A program made the position numbers and the translations under genes. Of a DNA stretch of 64,000 bases, positions 44,472 to 54,500 are shown in pieces. Each line of letters opens with the position of its first letter. Position 1 is the first letter of the stretch. Under the pieces are notes generated by a model, which saw only the letters and a list, made by a program, of their open reading frames with translations, had not been told where the DNA came from and did not search any database. The stretch lies in NCBI GenBank assembly GCA_017396025.1, contig JAFQNF010000001.1, forward strand, positions 48,896 to 112,895, in the 5' to 3' direction. This DNA is from a bacterium. GTDB taxonomy: Bacteria > Cyanobacteriota > Vampirovibrionia > Gastranaerophilales > Gastranaerophilaceae.

Positions 44472-45125
44472 ATGGCATGTAGAGTTTATTTGTTTCAGGA
44501 TATGAGTTCAGAAAATAAGACAGTAATTAAATTTAATATAAAAGATTATCAGGAGTTAATTGATACTCTGGCAAAGGTTGAGTACAAAAAACTATCTTCA
44601 AAACATTTAATCGATTTCTCTGAACTTGTTAATATTGGTACACAAGTTGTTCACAAGTTGTGTGCAAATACAGCACCTGATACTTATAATAAATCTTATA
44701 TTTCTACTGCTATAAAATGGGCTATTAGAAACGAAGTTAGACGTAGATATAAATGGTATGTTCTTAAAAACAGAGCAGAAACTCCTGTTGATGAAGAAAA
44801 TCAATGTAATATTAGAGAGGCTGTTTACAAAACAATACTTTCTGTAGATGAAATGGCAGAAGGAGATAACCCGACACAAATTAGAGATTTCAAAAGAAAT
44901 CCAGAAGAAAAGGTTATATTCTCTGAATTAAGTGAAAGCATTAAAGTTGCTATTAAAAATTTACCTCCAAGAGAACGCGAATTAATAGAATGTAAGTTCT
45001 TTAATGATAAAAAATTAAGAGAAATCTCAGAAGAGTTTAATTTATCACCTTCAAGGATATCTAGGATAATTCAATCTGGTTTAAATAAAATTAGAAAAGA
45101 ATTAGTCAAACAAAACTTAGTGTAG
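44472..45125 (+). CDS. Sigma-70-family RNA polymerase sigma factor
   Basis: 217 residues. A region 2-like segment (DFSELVNIGTQVVHKLC, YISTAIKWAIRNEVRRRYKW) and a clear region 4 helix-turn-helix (LPPRERELIECKFFND, LREISEEFNLSPSRISRI). Region 3 is reduced. It is an alternative sigma factor; its regulon is unknown and no anti-sigma gene is adjacent. The start is ambiguous: the ATG at 44472 has TAAGG six bases upstream, but TTGTAC-18-TAGAAT ends right before it, which would favour the ATG at 44502 (MSSENK). Confidence 0.88.
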   Translation: MACRVYLFQDMSSENKTVIKFNIKDYQELIDTLAKVEYKKLSSKHLIDFSELVNIGTQVVHKLCANTAPDTYNKSYISTAIKWAIRNEVRRRYKWYVLKNRAETPVDEENQCNIREAVYKTILSVDEMAEGDNPTQIRDFKRNPEEKVIFSELSESIKVAIKNLPPRERELIECKFFNDKKLREISEEFNLSPSRISRIIQSGLNKIRKELVKQNLV

Positions 45126-45157
45126 AAACAATGAATAATACATTGTTTCTATTTTTT
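45123..45157 (+). terminator. Terminator of the sigma factor gene
   Basis: Perfect 11-bp stem TAGAAACAATG (45123-45133) and CATTGTTTCTA (45141-45151), 7-nt loop, then TTTTTT. The first arm contains the stop codon itself. Confidence 0.88.
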
Positions 45158-45193
45158 CTCAGTCTATATGATTTTTTATGTAAAGGTTAAAAC

Positions 45194-45466
45194 ATGGCTT
45201 TAAAAACAATACAATACAGAACACAAGGAACATGTTGCGCTTTAATGAATATTGTTCTTGATGATAATAGAATAGTTGATGTTGAATTTATTGGTGGTTG
45301 CAATGGTAATCTTCAGGGAATTCGTAAGCTTATTATTGGTATGGATATAGATGATGTTGCGCAAAAACTTCAAGGAATTAGATGTGGTGCGAAACCAACT
45401 AGTTGTCCAGACCAATTATCAAGATGTTTGATTGAATACAAGAATTCTATTCAAGTTAAATCTTAA
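45194..45466 (+). CDS. TSCPD-domain protein (TIGR03905 type)
   Basis: 90 residues, the size of stand-alone TSCPD proteins. It contains TQGTCCALMNI, GGCNGNLQGIRKLI and the name-giving TSCPDQLSRCL, with five cysteines that could hold a metal. The domain also occurs at the end of some ribonucleotide reductases; the stand-alone form has no known function. AAAGGTT precedes the ATG. It lies 64 bp before lpxI. Confidence 0.92.
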   Translation: MALKTIQYRTQGTCCALMNIVLDDNRIVDVEFIGGCNGNLQGIRKLIIGMDIDDVAQKLQGIRCGAKPTSCPDQLSRCLIEYKNSIQVKS

Positions 45467-45529
45467 CAAATGGAAAAAAATATCTTTTTTCTATTATAAT
45501 TATATAGAGGAAAAGAGGAATATTTTATT

Positions 45530-46345
45530 GTGTCTATAGAATTAGAGAATAAACAGGGATTAATTGCAGGGGATGGACTTCTTCCTGTTGAGTTGGCTAA
45601 GAATGCAAAAGAAAATGGTTTTGAAGTTATCTGTATTGCATTATCTTCTGATAATAGAAATGAATTAAAGAAATATTGTTCAAAAGTGTATGATTTAGCT
45701 CCTGGAGAGTTATTAAAAATAAAAGATGTACTTTTAACAAATGAAATTAAACAATTAACTTTTATTGGTAAGGTTTCAAAAAGTTTAGTCGTAAAACGTC
45801 CTAGATTTGATTCTCTTGCAGTTGAATTTTTAAAACAAGCAAAAAGATTAAATGACGATGCAATTATGCTTTTTCTAGTTGATGAATTAGCAAAATTAGG
45901 TATTACTGTTTTAGATCAAACAATATTTATTAAACATTTAATGGCATCTCGTGGCGTTCTTGGTAAAGTTCAACCAACAGAAGCTATGCTTGCTGATGTT
46001 GAGTATGGTTATAAAATAGCTAAAGAAATGGGACAGCTTGATATTGGTCAATCTGTTGTAATTAAAGATAGAATGATTATGGCAATTGAAGCTATTGAAG
46101 GTACAGATAGGTGCATAAAACGTGGTTGTAAGCTTGGTAAAAAAGATGCTGTAATAGTTAAGGTGGCAAAACCAAATCAAGATAAACGTTTTGATATTCC
46201 TGCTTTTGGTCTTAGAACTCTAAGAACAATGAAAAAATATAAAGCAAAATTGATTGCGGTTGAAGCTAATGAAACAATTCTTGTTGATCAGAAAAAAACA
46301 ATTGAATATGCTGATAAACATAATATTATTGTAATGGCTGTATAA
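45530..46345 (+). CDS. lpxI: UDP-2,3-diacylglucosamine pyrophosphatase LpxI
   Basis: 271 residues starting at a GTG. Marks are LIAGDGLLPVELAKNAKENG at the N-terminus, LTFIGKVSKSLV, MASRGVLGKVQPTEAM and AIEAIEGTDRCIKRG, typical of LpxI (DUF1009). It cleaves UDP-2,3-diacylglucosamine to lipid X in lipid A synthesis, in place of LpxH. It directly precedes lpxB (one-base gap), which uses its product. AGAGG lies 11 bases before the GTG; a TATAAT at 45495 may be the promoter -10. Confidence 0.95.
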   Translation: MSIELENKQGLIAGDGLLPVELAKNAKENGFEVICIALSSDNRNELKKYCSKVYDLAPGELLKIKDVLLTNEIKQLTFIGKVSKSLVVKRPRFDSLAVEFLKQAKRLNDDAIMLFLVDELAKLGITVLDQTIFIKHLMASRGVLGKVQPTEAMLADVEYGYKIAKEMGQLDIGQSVVIKDRMIMAIEAIEGTDRCIKRGCKLGKKDAVIVKVAKPNQDKRFDIPAFGLRTLRTMKKYKAKLIAVEANETILVDQKKTIEYADKHNIIVMAV

Positions 46346-46346
46346 A

Positions 46347-47474
46347 ATGAAGAAATTATTTATCATTACAGGTGAATATTCTGGAGATAGGCATGCAGCT
46401 GATGTTGTTAGGGAATTAAAAAAGATTAATCCTGAACTTGAAATTGAAGCTGTTGGTGGTTCAAATCTGCAAGCTGAAGGCGTTAAACTTTTTTGTGACC
46501 ACTCAAAAATGTCTGCTATGGGCTTTAATTGGAAAATAATTTTAAGTCATATATTTTTAGGCAGAACTGTTGCAAATTATTTAAAGAACGAATTTAAACC
46601 AGATATGGTTTTACTCGTTGATTATGGTGGTTTTAATTTAAATCTTTCAAAGGTTTTGTCTAAATATGGTTTTAAAATATATTATTATATTCCTCCTCAA
46701 ATTTGGGCATCAAGAAAATGGCGTTTAAATACTGTAAAGAAATGCATTAATAAAGTTCTTACAATTTTTCCATTTGAAAAAGATATGTATGAAAAAATTG
46801 GTGTTGATGTTGAGTTTGTAGGGCATCCATTACTCGCACAAATTCCCAAAAAACCAAATAGAAATGATGTTTTTGATAAAAATGGCTTTGATAGAAATAA
46901 AAAATTAATTTCGATTTTTCCAGGTTCTAGAGTTTTTGAAATAAAGAATCTTTTGAAATTATTTTTGGATTCTGCGAAATTGATAAGAGATAAAGAAGAT
47001 AATGTTCAGTTTGCTATTGCTCAAGCACCTACAATTAAGGATGAGTTAATTCAACCTATAATTGCAGAGTATCCTGAGTTAAATATAAAAGTATTAAAAA
47101 ATCAAAATTATGAACTTCTTGCAAGTGCTGATGCGTTGATTCTTGCATCGGGAACTGTTGCTTTAGAGGCGGCTTTATACGAAACACCGATGATTATTAG
47201 CTATAAAGGACCAATGTATTTGTATCTTGTTTATAGGCTTGTTAGATGCATAAAAAGGGTTTGTTTGCCTAATATAATAATGGATGAAGATATTGTCCCT
47301 GAATTAATTCAAAAACATGCAACGCCTGAAAAAGTTTCAAGTAATATTTTGTATATACTAAATAACGAAGAATATAAAAATAAAATGGTTAATTCCTTGA
47401 AAAATGTTAAGCAAAAATTGATGACTTCTGGTGCTGCACAAAAAACGGCCAAAATCATTAGTGATAATATCTAG
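46347..47474 (+). CDS. lpxB: Lipid-A-disaccharide synthase
   Basis: 375 residues, family GT19. Marks are GEYSGDRHAADVV, GGSNLQAEG, YYIPPQIWASRKWRLNTVKK, FPGSRVFEIKNLLKLF and ILASGTVALEAALYETPMI. It joins lipid X with UDP-diacylglucosamine to make the lipid A disaccharide at the inner membrane. Coupled to lpxI upstream. The two other early lipid A genes are not in the window. Confidence 0.96.
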   Translation: MKKLFIITGEYSGDRHAADVVRELKKINPELEIEAVGGSNLQAEGVKLFCDHSKMSAMGFNWKIILSHIFLGRTVANYLKNEFKPDMVLLVDYGGFNLNLSKVLSKYGFKIYYYIPPQIWASRKWRLNTVKKCINKVLTIFPFEKDMYEKIGVDVEFVGHPLLAQIPKKPNRNDVFDKNGFDRNKKLISIFPGSRVFEIKNLLKLFLDSAKLIRDKEDNVQFAIAQAPTIKDELIQPIIAEYPELNIKVLKNQNYELLASADALILASGTVALEAALYETPMIISYKGPMYLYLVYRLVRCIKRVCLPNIIMDEDIVPELIQKHATPEKVSSNILYILNNEEYKNKMVNSLKNVKQKLMTSGAAQKTAKIISDNI

Positions 47475-47604
47475 AGGATATCTTTTTTATAAAATTTTTT
47501 ACTTTATTTGTTAGTTATGTTAAGATAAAATTGTAAATCTTTATTAAGAAACGGCAATTTTTAGCATTTATAGATTTATAATAAGACGTATTCAGGATTG
47601 GTTA

Positions 47605-49467
47605 ATGCAAAAACATAATAATAAAATAGAAACATCTAATAATCAGAATAATCTCTCTCCCAAAAAATCAATAACTACTAACCCGATAGATAAAAGCGGG
47701 CTTGTTGCTAAGATTAATGTATTGGGCAGTGGGATGAACACTGGCAAATTGGCCCACTCTTCTACTAATTACCATAGTGAGAAGGCATATGGTGTTGTAG
47801 ATTATGCGAGTTTTATTAAGGAAACAAATGAAATCATTAAGCATCATACGACGCTTAGAGATTCTTTGACTTCGTTTCATAATATGTTTATTAATAGATT
47901 AAATGCTAACTATACAGCATTGGGTATTATTAATGAACAATCTTCTACAATTGAAATTAAACTTCTTGATAAAAATGCCAATGTGTACTCATTTAAAGTG
48001 TTTATGAGTGACAAAGAAAATGAAATAATTAAGGCTATTGATAATGATGAAATTAGAGTTTTAGCATCTTCTGAGTTCTTAAGAATACCTTCATTAGCAT
48101 CTGTGCCTAGTTTAATTATTCCTATTAAAGTTCAAGGAAGAACAATTTGTGTTGCACTTGCAAGTGATCATAATATACAAAATCACGTTGGTTTATACCA
48201 ATTAACTGCAACAAATATGGGGTTATTAGTTCAAAACTCTGATTTATTCAAAAAAGTATCTCAAAGCTCATCAATGGATGGCTTGACTAACTTGTATTCT
48301 CACAGAAGATTCCATGAATTGTTATCTCAAGAAATGGCAGAAGCAGATGCGAATAATTCTAATGTTTCTGTTCTAATCTTTGATATTAACAATATGGGAC
48401 AAATTAACAGAGATTATGGTCACTCTAAGGGTGATGAAGTAATAAAAGTTGTTGCTAATAAAATTAATGAAAATATTAAAAAACAAGATATTGCAGCTAG
48501 ATATGGTGGCGATAAGATTTCTGTAATTCTTAGAAATATGAATGCTGATGAAGCAAAATATATGGCTGAGTATTTAACATATTCTTTATCTTGTTGCTTA
48601 GTTGATGATGTAGGACCTGTTAATAAAGTATCAGTTGGTATCGCTACATTCCCAGAAGATTCTAGAGACAAGGAAAAATTGTTAATTCTTGCGGAACAGG
48701 CTGTTCTTGTTTCAAAATCAAAAGGTTATAAAAATGGAAGATCTACAATTGTATCAACTCAAGACTATGATTTCTGGGATGATTCTTCATTGAATTCATT
48801 TGCAATTGTAATGGCGAAAAGACATTCTCAAATTGGTATTAACTTTGAAGAAGCTTTAGTTGAAAAATTCCAAAATGAAAATATTCAATCACAAAATCAT
48901 TTGATTGAAGTTGTAACTTCTCTTGCAAGTGCAATTGATGCTAAGGATGAATATACAAAAGACCATTCTTCTTCTGTATCAAGATATTCTGTAGCATTGG
49001 CAAAAGCTATAAATTTGCCTGATAAAGAAGTTGAACGCATTAAACTTGGTGCATTACTTCATGATATTGGTAAAATTGGTATTCCTGAAGATGTACTGAC
49101 TAAACCATCTAGATTAACAGATGAAGAGTTTAAAATTATTCAACTGCACCCATCTATAGGTGTTGAGAAAATTCTTGAACCAAACCCATTACTTCATGAT
49201 TTAATTCCTATTGTTAAATATCACCATGAACAATGGAACGGTAAAGGTTATCCTTGTCAGTTAAAAGGTGAAGAAATTCCATTGGCAGCTAGAATTGTTG
49301 CTATTGCAGATACTTATCACGCATTAATTAGTGACAGACCTTATCGCAAGGGTATGAGCGTTGAAAAAGCCTGTGCAATCCTTGAAGAAGGTGCAGGAAT
49401 TCAATGGGATAAAGAATTGGTTAGACAATTCATTTCTATTGCTCCATCTTTAGCAACTAAAATCTAG
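47605..49467 (+). CDS. GGDEF-like plus HD-GYP domain signalling protein (degenerate GGDEF)
   Basis: 620 residues. Residues about 70-220 look GAF-like (sensor), about 225-370 are a GGDEF domain, and 430-620 an HD-GYP domain. The cyclase signature reads GGDKI (301-305) instead of GGDEF, so c-di-GMP synthesis is probably lost. The HD-GYP part looks intact (HDIGKIGIPEDVL with H486/D487, then HHEQWNGKGYP), so the protein is a likely c-di-GMP phosphodiesterase. There is no membrane segment. CAGGA precedes the ATG, and a TATAAT (47577-47582) may be its -10. Confidence 0.92.
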   Translation: MQKHNNKIETSNNQNNLSPKKSITTNPIDKSGLVAKINVLGSGMNTGKLAHSSTNYHSEKAYGVVDYASFIKETNEIIKHHTTLRDSLTSFHNMFINRLNANYTALGIINEQSSTIEIKLLDKNANVYSFKVFMSDKENEIIKAIDNDEIRVLASSEFLRIPSLASVPSLIIPIKVQGRTICVALASDHNIQNHVGLYQLTATNMGLLVQNSDLFKKVSQSSSMDGLTNLYSHRRFHELLSQEMAEADANNSNVSVLIFDINNMGQINRDYGHSKGDEVIKVVANKINENIKKQDIAARYGGDKISVILRNMNADEAKYMAEYLTYSLSCCLVDDVGPVNKVSVGIATFPEDSRDKEKLLILAEQAVLVSKSKGYKNGRSTIVSTQDYDFWDDSSLNSFAIVMAKRHSQIGINFEEALVEKFQNENIQSQNHLIEVVTSLASAIDAKDEYTKDHSSSVSRYSVALAKAINLPDKEVERIKLGALLHDIGKIGIPEDVLTKPSRLTDEEFKIIQLHPSIGVEKILEPNPLLHDLIPIVKYHHEQWNGKGYPCQLKGEEIPLAARIVAIADTYHALISDRPYRKGMSVEKACAILEEGAGIQWDKELVRQFISIAPSLATKI

Positions 49468-49469
49468 TT

Positions 49470-50258
49470 TTATGGATTGTGATAATAAGGTAATTCAGCG
49501 TTAACATCTAATTTTTTTGCGTTCTTTTTGAATATCTTAGATTTGTATATTCCTGCGTACGCAAGGAAGTATTTTAAACTTACGCCCAATACTCCAAACC
49601 CGTATTTGCAAGAACGAGCAAAATTAATTGAAGATGCTTCTGGAAAATATTTAGTAGGACAACTTAACTCACCTATTTTATATCCGTGATAAGCCACAAG
49701 TGCTAGCATCTCATTATCAAAAACAAAGTCATCATCGCAATCTTCAAGTGGAAGATTTTCTAGAACTGATTTTTTAAATCCTCTATATCCTGTATGATAT
49801 TCAGATAGGTGTTGGCGTAAGAAAAAGTTTTCAAATGCAGTTAAAAATTTGTTTGCTATGTATTTATATAATGGCATACCGCCTTCTAACGCGTTTGAAA
49901 GCATTCTTGAAGCTATAACTGCATCATATTCTTCAAATGCAAGCATAGACGCAATTGCAGGAATCAATTTTGGGGTATATTGATAGTCTGGATGTAACAT
50001 AATTACTATATCTGCATTTGATTTAAGTGCTGCGGTATAGCAGGATTTTTGGTTTCCTCCGTAGCCTCTATTTTCCTTATGTACAATGGTTGTTATATTT
50101 AATGATTTTGCTAATTCCTTTGTGTTATCGCTAGATTTATCATCAGTTAAAATAATTTCATCTACAATTTCTTTAAATATTTCGTTGTATGTTTTTTCAA
50201 GAGTTTTTTCTGCATTGTATGCAGGCATGACTACAACTATCTTTTTCCCGTTTAACAT
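49470..50258 (-). CDS. Glycosyltransferase family 2 (dolichyl/polyprenyl-phosphate mannosyltransferase-like)
   Basis: 262 residues. GT-A fold with VVMPAYNAEKTLEKTYNE, LTDDKSSDNTKEL, HKENRGYGGNQKSCYTAAL and the metal-binding stretch IVIMLHPDYQYTPKLI. YHTGYRGFKKSVLE follows. The pattern is that of single-domain polyprenyl-phosphate sugar transferases or envelope glycan enzymes. The donor could be GDP-mannose made by ManC (16227), but this is inference. GAGGG precedes the ATG. Confidence 0.9.
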   Translation of the reverse strand: MLNGKKIVVVMPAYNAEKTLEKTYNEIFKEIVDEIILTDDKSSDNTKELAKSLNITTIVHKENRGYGGNQKSCYTAALKSNADIVIMLHPDYQYTPKLIPAIASMLAFEEYDAVIASRMLSNALEGGMPLYKYIANKFLTAFENFFLRQHLSEYHTGYRGFKKSVLENLPLEDCDDDFVFDNEMLALVAYHGYKIGELSCPTKYFPEASSINFARSCKYGFGVLGVSLKYFLAYAGIYKSKIFKKNAKKLDVNAELPYYHNP

Positions 50259-50316
50259 GTTTCCCTCAAATCTGACTATTATTAAATTATATGTTTTATT
50301 TTCTTAAAAAATCTAG

Positions 50317-50346
50317 TTGTTAACAAATGTAAAATAATGTTATAAT
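50317..50346 (+). promoter_or_regulatory. Promoter of the response regulator gene
   Basis: TTGTTA (50317-50322), 18-bp spacer and an extended -10 TGTTATAAT (TATAAT at 50341-50346). The leader to the ATG is about 58 nt. Confidence 0.6.
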
Positions 50347-50410
50347 GTATTAAAGTAAGTTTGAAATATAGTCGATACTTGTTTTATCGAGATATTATTG
50401 GTGGTAGTTG

Positions 50411-51538
50411 ATGAGTTCTTGTGAATTAAAAGAAAGCTTAGAAGTTGTTCTAAACTTTGCAAAGGATGAAAAGCATACAGTTCTAATTGTAGATGATGAA
50501 GAAAACAATCTTCAATTGTTAAAACGTACATTTAGAGGTAAATACAATATTTTAACTGCAACGAACGGTGTTGAAGCACTTGATGTTGTTAATAAACATG
50601 GTAGTGAAATCTCATTGATTGTTTCCGACCAAAAAATGCCAATAATGGAAGGTACTGATTTCTTAAAACGTGTTAGAGAAACAAATCCTCAGATTGTAAA
50701 AATTCTTTTAACTGGTCACGTAGATACAGATATTATTGTTTCTGCAATCAACGATTGTGAATTATTTCAGTATATATTAAAACCTTTTGAACCAGAAGAA
50801 TTAAAAATTGCTGTTGAAAAGGGTATTGAAAAGTACTCAATGGCAAATAACAATAAAGTTTTTTATAAAGAACTAAGAGAGTTATTTTATAAGACTATTA
50901 GAGCTATTTCTAATGCATTAGATACGAAAGATTCTTATACAAATGGACATTCATTAAGAGTAACTCTTTATTCTATGATTCTTGCTAAAGAATTAAACTT
51001 AGATGAATCTTATATGGAAGATATTGAAATTGCTGGTTTATTACACGATATCGGTAAAATAGCTATGCCAAAAAGTATTTTATGCAAAAATGGTAAGCTA
51101 ACAGATGAAGAATTTTTGGTAATGAAATCACATCCAATTCGTGGTGAAAAAATTGTTATTAACATTAAAAAATTACAAATGATTTCTGAATGGGTAAAAT
51201 CACATCACGAAAAATGGGATGGCACTGGATATCCTGATGGTTTAAGTGGTGAAGGTATTCCTTTAGCTGGTAGAATCATTGCACTTGCTGATACTTATGA
51301 TGCAATGACTTCAACAAGGCCTTATAGAACAGCTTTATCACATGAAGTTGCGATTTCAGAAATTAATAGATGTTCTGGTACTCAATTTGACCCAGAACTA
51401 GCAAAAAAGTTTGTTGAAATTGAAGCAAAAATAAATACTGCAAGACTAAATCCTGAAATTGAATATCCTAAATATTCATTCCTTGCGAAGAATATTGATT
51501 TCAAAGTTACTTCTGAATTTAGTAATGCAAATCAATAA
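50411..51538 (+). CDS. Response regulator with REC and HD-GYP domains
   Basis: 375 residues from the ATG at 50411; the TTG three bases before it is ignored. The REC domain has acidic D28/D29, phosphoacceptor D73 in LIVSDQKMP, T101 and K124. The HD-GYP domain has LLHDIGKIAMPKS (H212), HPIRGEKIV and SHHEKWDGTGYPDGLSGEGIP, all intact, so phosphorylation probably controls c-di-GMP hydrolysis. The sensor kinase is not adjacent. It is the second HD-GYP protein within 3 kb. Confidence 0.94.
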   Translation: MSSCELKESLEVVLNFAKDEKHTVLIVDDEENNLQLLKRTFRGKYNILTATNGVEALDVVNKHGSEISLIVSDQKMPIMEGTDFLKRVRETNPQIVKILLTGHVDTDIIVSAINDCELFQYILKPFEPEELKIAVEKGIEKYSMANNNKVFYKELRELFYKTIRAISNALDTKDSYTNGHSLRVTLYSMILAKELNLDESYMEDIEIAGLLHDIGKIAMPKSILCKNGKLTDEEFLVMKSHPIRGEKIVINIKKLQMISEWVKSHHEKWDGTGYPDGLSGEGIPLAGRIIALADTYDAMTSTRPYRTALSHEVAISEINRCSGTQFDPELAKKFVEIEAKINTARLNPEIEYPKYSFLAKNIDFKVTSEFSNANQ

Positions 51539-51543
51539 TTATA

Positions 51544-54500
51544 TTATTCAAGTGAATTTATATCAACAGAAAGGACTTCTTTGAAGTTCTTTTCTAGTGC
51601 TTGAGTTAAATCGTTTGATGCATTTGTCCAGAAATTTGATGAGACTAAAATTCTTGTTTGTTCGCCGTTGTTATCCGCTTTTATAACTAATGGATCAGAA
51701 CCTTTAAAGTTTGCAAGCAAGTCTTTTAATGCGATTAGTGTCTCAAATTTGATATCTTTATTTAGTGAAAGTGTAACTATATTACTATTCTCAACTGGTT
51801 TTATACTTTCAACGATAATTTGAGCACTACCTTCTTCCTTTTTCTGGAATTTTCCAGACATGATTACTTTTTTTTCTTGCTCGATTAAAGAATTACAAAC
51901 TTGAAGTGTTTTATGGAATGCGACAAATTCAATTTTTCCTGTTAAATCTTCAATAACACCAGCTTTTAAGAATTTTGTCGGGTCTTTTTTGGTTGGTATT
52001 TGTCTAACAGAAGTCAATAAGCCACAAACGGTAACAAAAGTATCGTTTGGCATTTCATCTAAATCGCTAACATTATGAGTTGTTAAGAAAGGCAGTTTAT
52101 CTCTAATTGTTTCTAGTGGGTGGCTTGTTACGTAAAAGCCTAAGTATTCTTTTTCAAATTCTTGAATTTCTTTATCTGTAAATTCTTCATCACTACCGTA
52201 TAACTCAAATGATTGCATTTGATAGCTTGTTCCGCCTGTATTTCCACCTAAACCGGCAAATAAGCTTACTTGTCCTAGTTCTTTTGCTTCATTTTCTCTA
52301 GCAGCGGCATTTAATATATTTTCAATATTATTAAATAATTTTTTGCGACAAGGCTCTAAACAGGTCATAGCACCTGCTTTTGTAAAGTTTTCAAGCGTTT
52401 TCCTATTTACTACTCTCGGATTTATTCTTTGAGTGAAGTCAACAATTGATTTGTATTCTCCATTCGCTTTTCTATCTTCTTCAATCTCTTTAAGAACAGC
52501 CTCTCCAATACCTTTTATTGAATTTAGACCAAATCTGATATTTTCTCCGTCAGGTGTGAATTCTGCATTTGATTTGTTTATATCTGGCGGAAGAACTTTG
52601 ATACCCATTTTTTGTGCTTCAGCAATATACATTTGTGTTTTTGCTTGGTCATCTTTTGAGTTTGTAAGCATTGCAGATATGTATTCAACAGGATAGTGTG
52701 CTTTTAAGTATGCTGTTTGGTAAGCAACAAATGCGTAACAAGCAGAGTGGCTTCTATTGAAACAGTAACTTGCGAAGCTACCAATTTGGTCGAATAATTC
52801 TTTTGCATCTTTCTCGGCCATTCCTTTTGAAACGGCTTTTTCTATAAATGGACCTTCTAGTTTTACTAAGTCTTCTGGGTGCTTTTTCGCCATAATACGA
52901 CGAACACCATCCGCTCCGCCAAGAGAGTAGTCTGCAAGAACTTGGAAGATTTGCATAATCTGTTCTTGATATACAAGTGTTCCATATGTATCTTTCAAAA
53001 CAGGTTCAAGAAGTGGGTGTGCATATTTGATTTCTTGTCTTCCGTGTTTTCTTTCTACGAAGTCTGTAACCATCCCTGAACCTAATGGGCCTGGACGGAA
53101 AAGAGCTACTAACGCGCCTAAATCCTCAAATACAGAAGGTTTAAGGTCTTTTACTAGCTTCTTCATACCAGCAGATTCTAATTGGAATACACCATCGGTA
53201 TCGCCTGTCATTAACATTTTGTATGTAGGTTCGTCATCAAGTGGAATGTTGTTTATATCAACATCAATTCCGTGTCTTTCCTTCACCATTTCTAAAGTTT
53301 GCATGATGATAGTTAAGTTCTTTAATCCTAAGAAGTCCATTTTTAGTAGACCAACTTTTTCACAGTCTTCTTTTGGATATTCTGTAATTACGTTTCCTTC
53401 TTTTGCGTATTGAACAGGTACGATTTCATCAAGTGGTTGATGCGAAATAATAACGCCTGCGGCGTGCATGCCGGTATTACACTTAATACCTTCTATGTTT
53501 CTTGCTTCATCAATAATTTGCCTGATAAGAGCGTCTTCGTCATAAACTTTTTTAAAGTCAGGTGCTACTTCAAGTGCTTTGTCAATTGTCATACCAACTT
53601 CGGCTGGTACAAATTGGCTAACTTTATTTGAAATTTCAAAAGGAAGTTCCATAACTCTAGCAACTGCTTTTATAGCTGCTTTCGCTGATAGAGTACCAAA
53701 TGTGATAATTTGGCATACTTTATCTTTTCCATATTTTTCTGTAACGTAGTCAATTACACGTTCACGTCCATCACCAAAGTCGATATCGACATCGGGCATT
53801 GATATACGTTCTGGGTTTAAAAATCTTTCAAAGAATAAGTGGTGTTTAATTGGGTCTAAGTCTGTAATACCTAGTGCATAAGCAATTAAACTACCTGCGG
53901 CAGAACCTCTACCTGGTCCGACTGGAACTCCATTGTTTTTTGCGTAGTTAATAAAATCCCAAACGATAACGAAGTATGCGTCAAAACCCATTTTATTGAT
54001 GATTTCCAGTTCGTATCTGCAACGTTCTTGAATTTCTGGTGTTATTTCTTCATATCTTTCGTGTAGACCTTTTCGTACAAGGTGCGCTAGATAGCTTGTA
54101 ATATCGTAGCCTTCAGGTACAGGGTATGAAGGAAGTTTACTCTTTCCTAATTCTAAGATTACGTGGCATTTATCTGCTATTACTGCTGTATTTTCAATTG
54201 CTTGTTCGAAGAGTTCTGAGTCCATCCAGCGGAAGTTTTCTCTTAATTCTTCTGGCGTTTTTACATAAAATTCATTATTCGAAAATCTAAATCTATTTTC
54301 TTCTTTTTTAAGTGCGTTTGTTTGAATACATAATAAAGTATCGTGCCAAGAAGCATCTTCTTTTTTTAGATAATGGCTATCGTTTGTGATAACAAGCGGA
54401 ATATCCATTTCTTGTGCTATTTTAATTAGTTCTGGATTAGAACGTTTTTGTTCTTCTAAACGGTGGTCTTGAAGTTCAATGTAGTAGTCTTCACCAAAAA

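Noticed and set aside
26441..50281. The 14-mer AAATCTGACTATTA occurs before micro-gene B (26441-26454) and before the glycosyltransferase (50268-50281)
   Set aside because: In 64 kb of AT-rich DNA tens of chance 14-mer matches are expected, and no third copy was seen.
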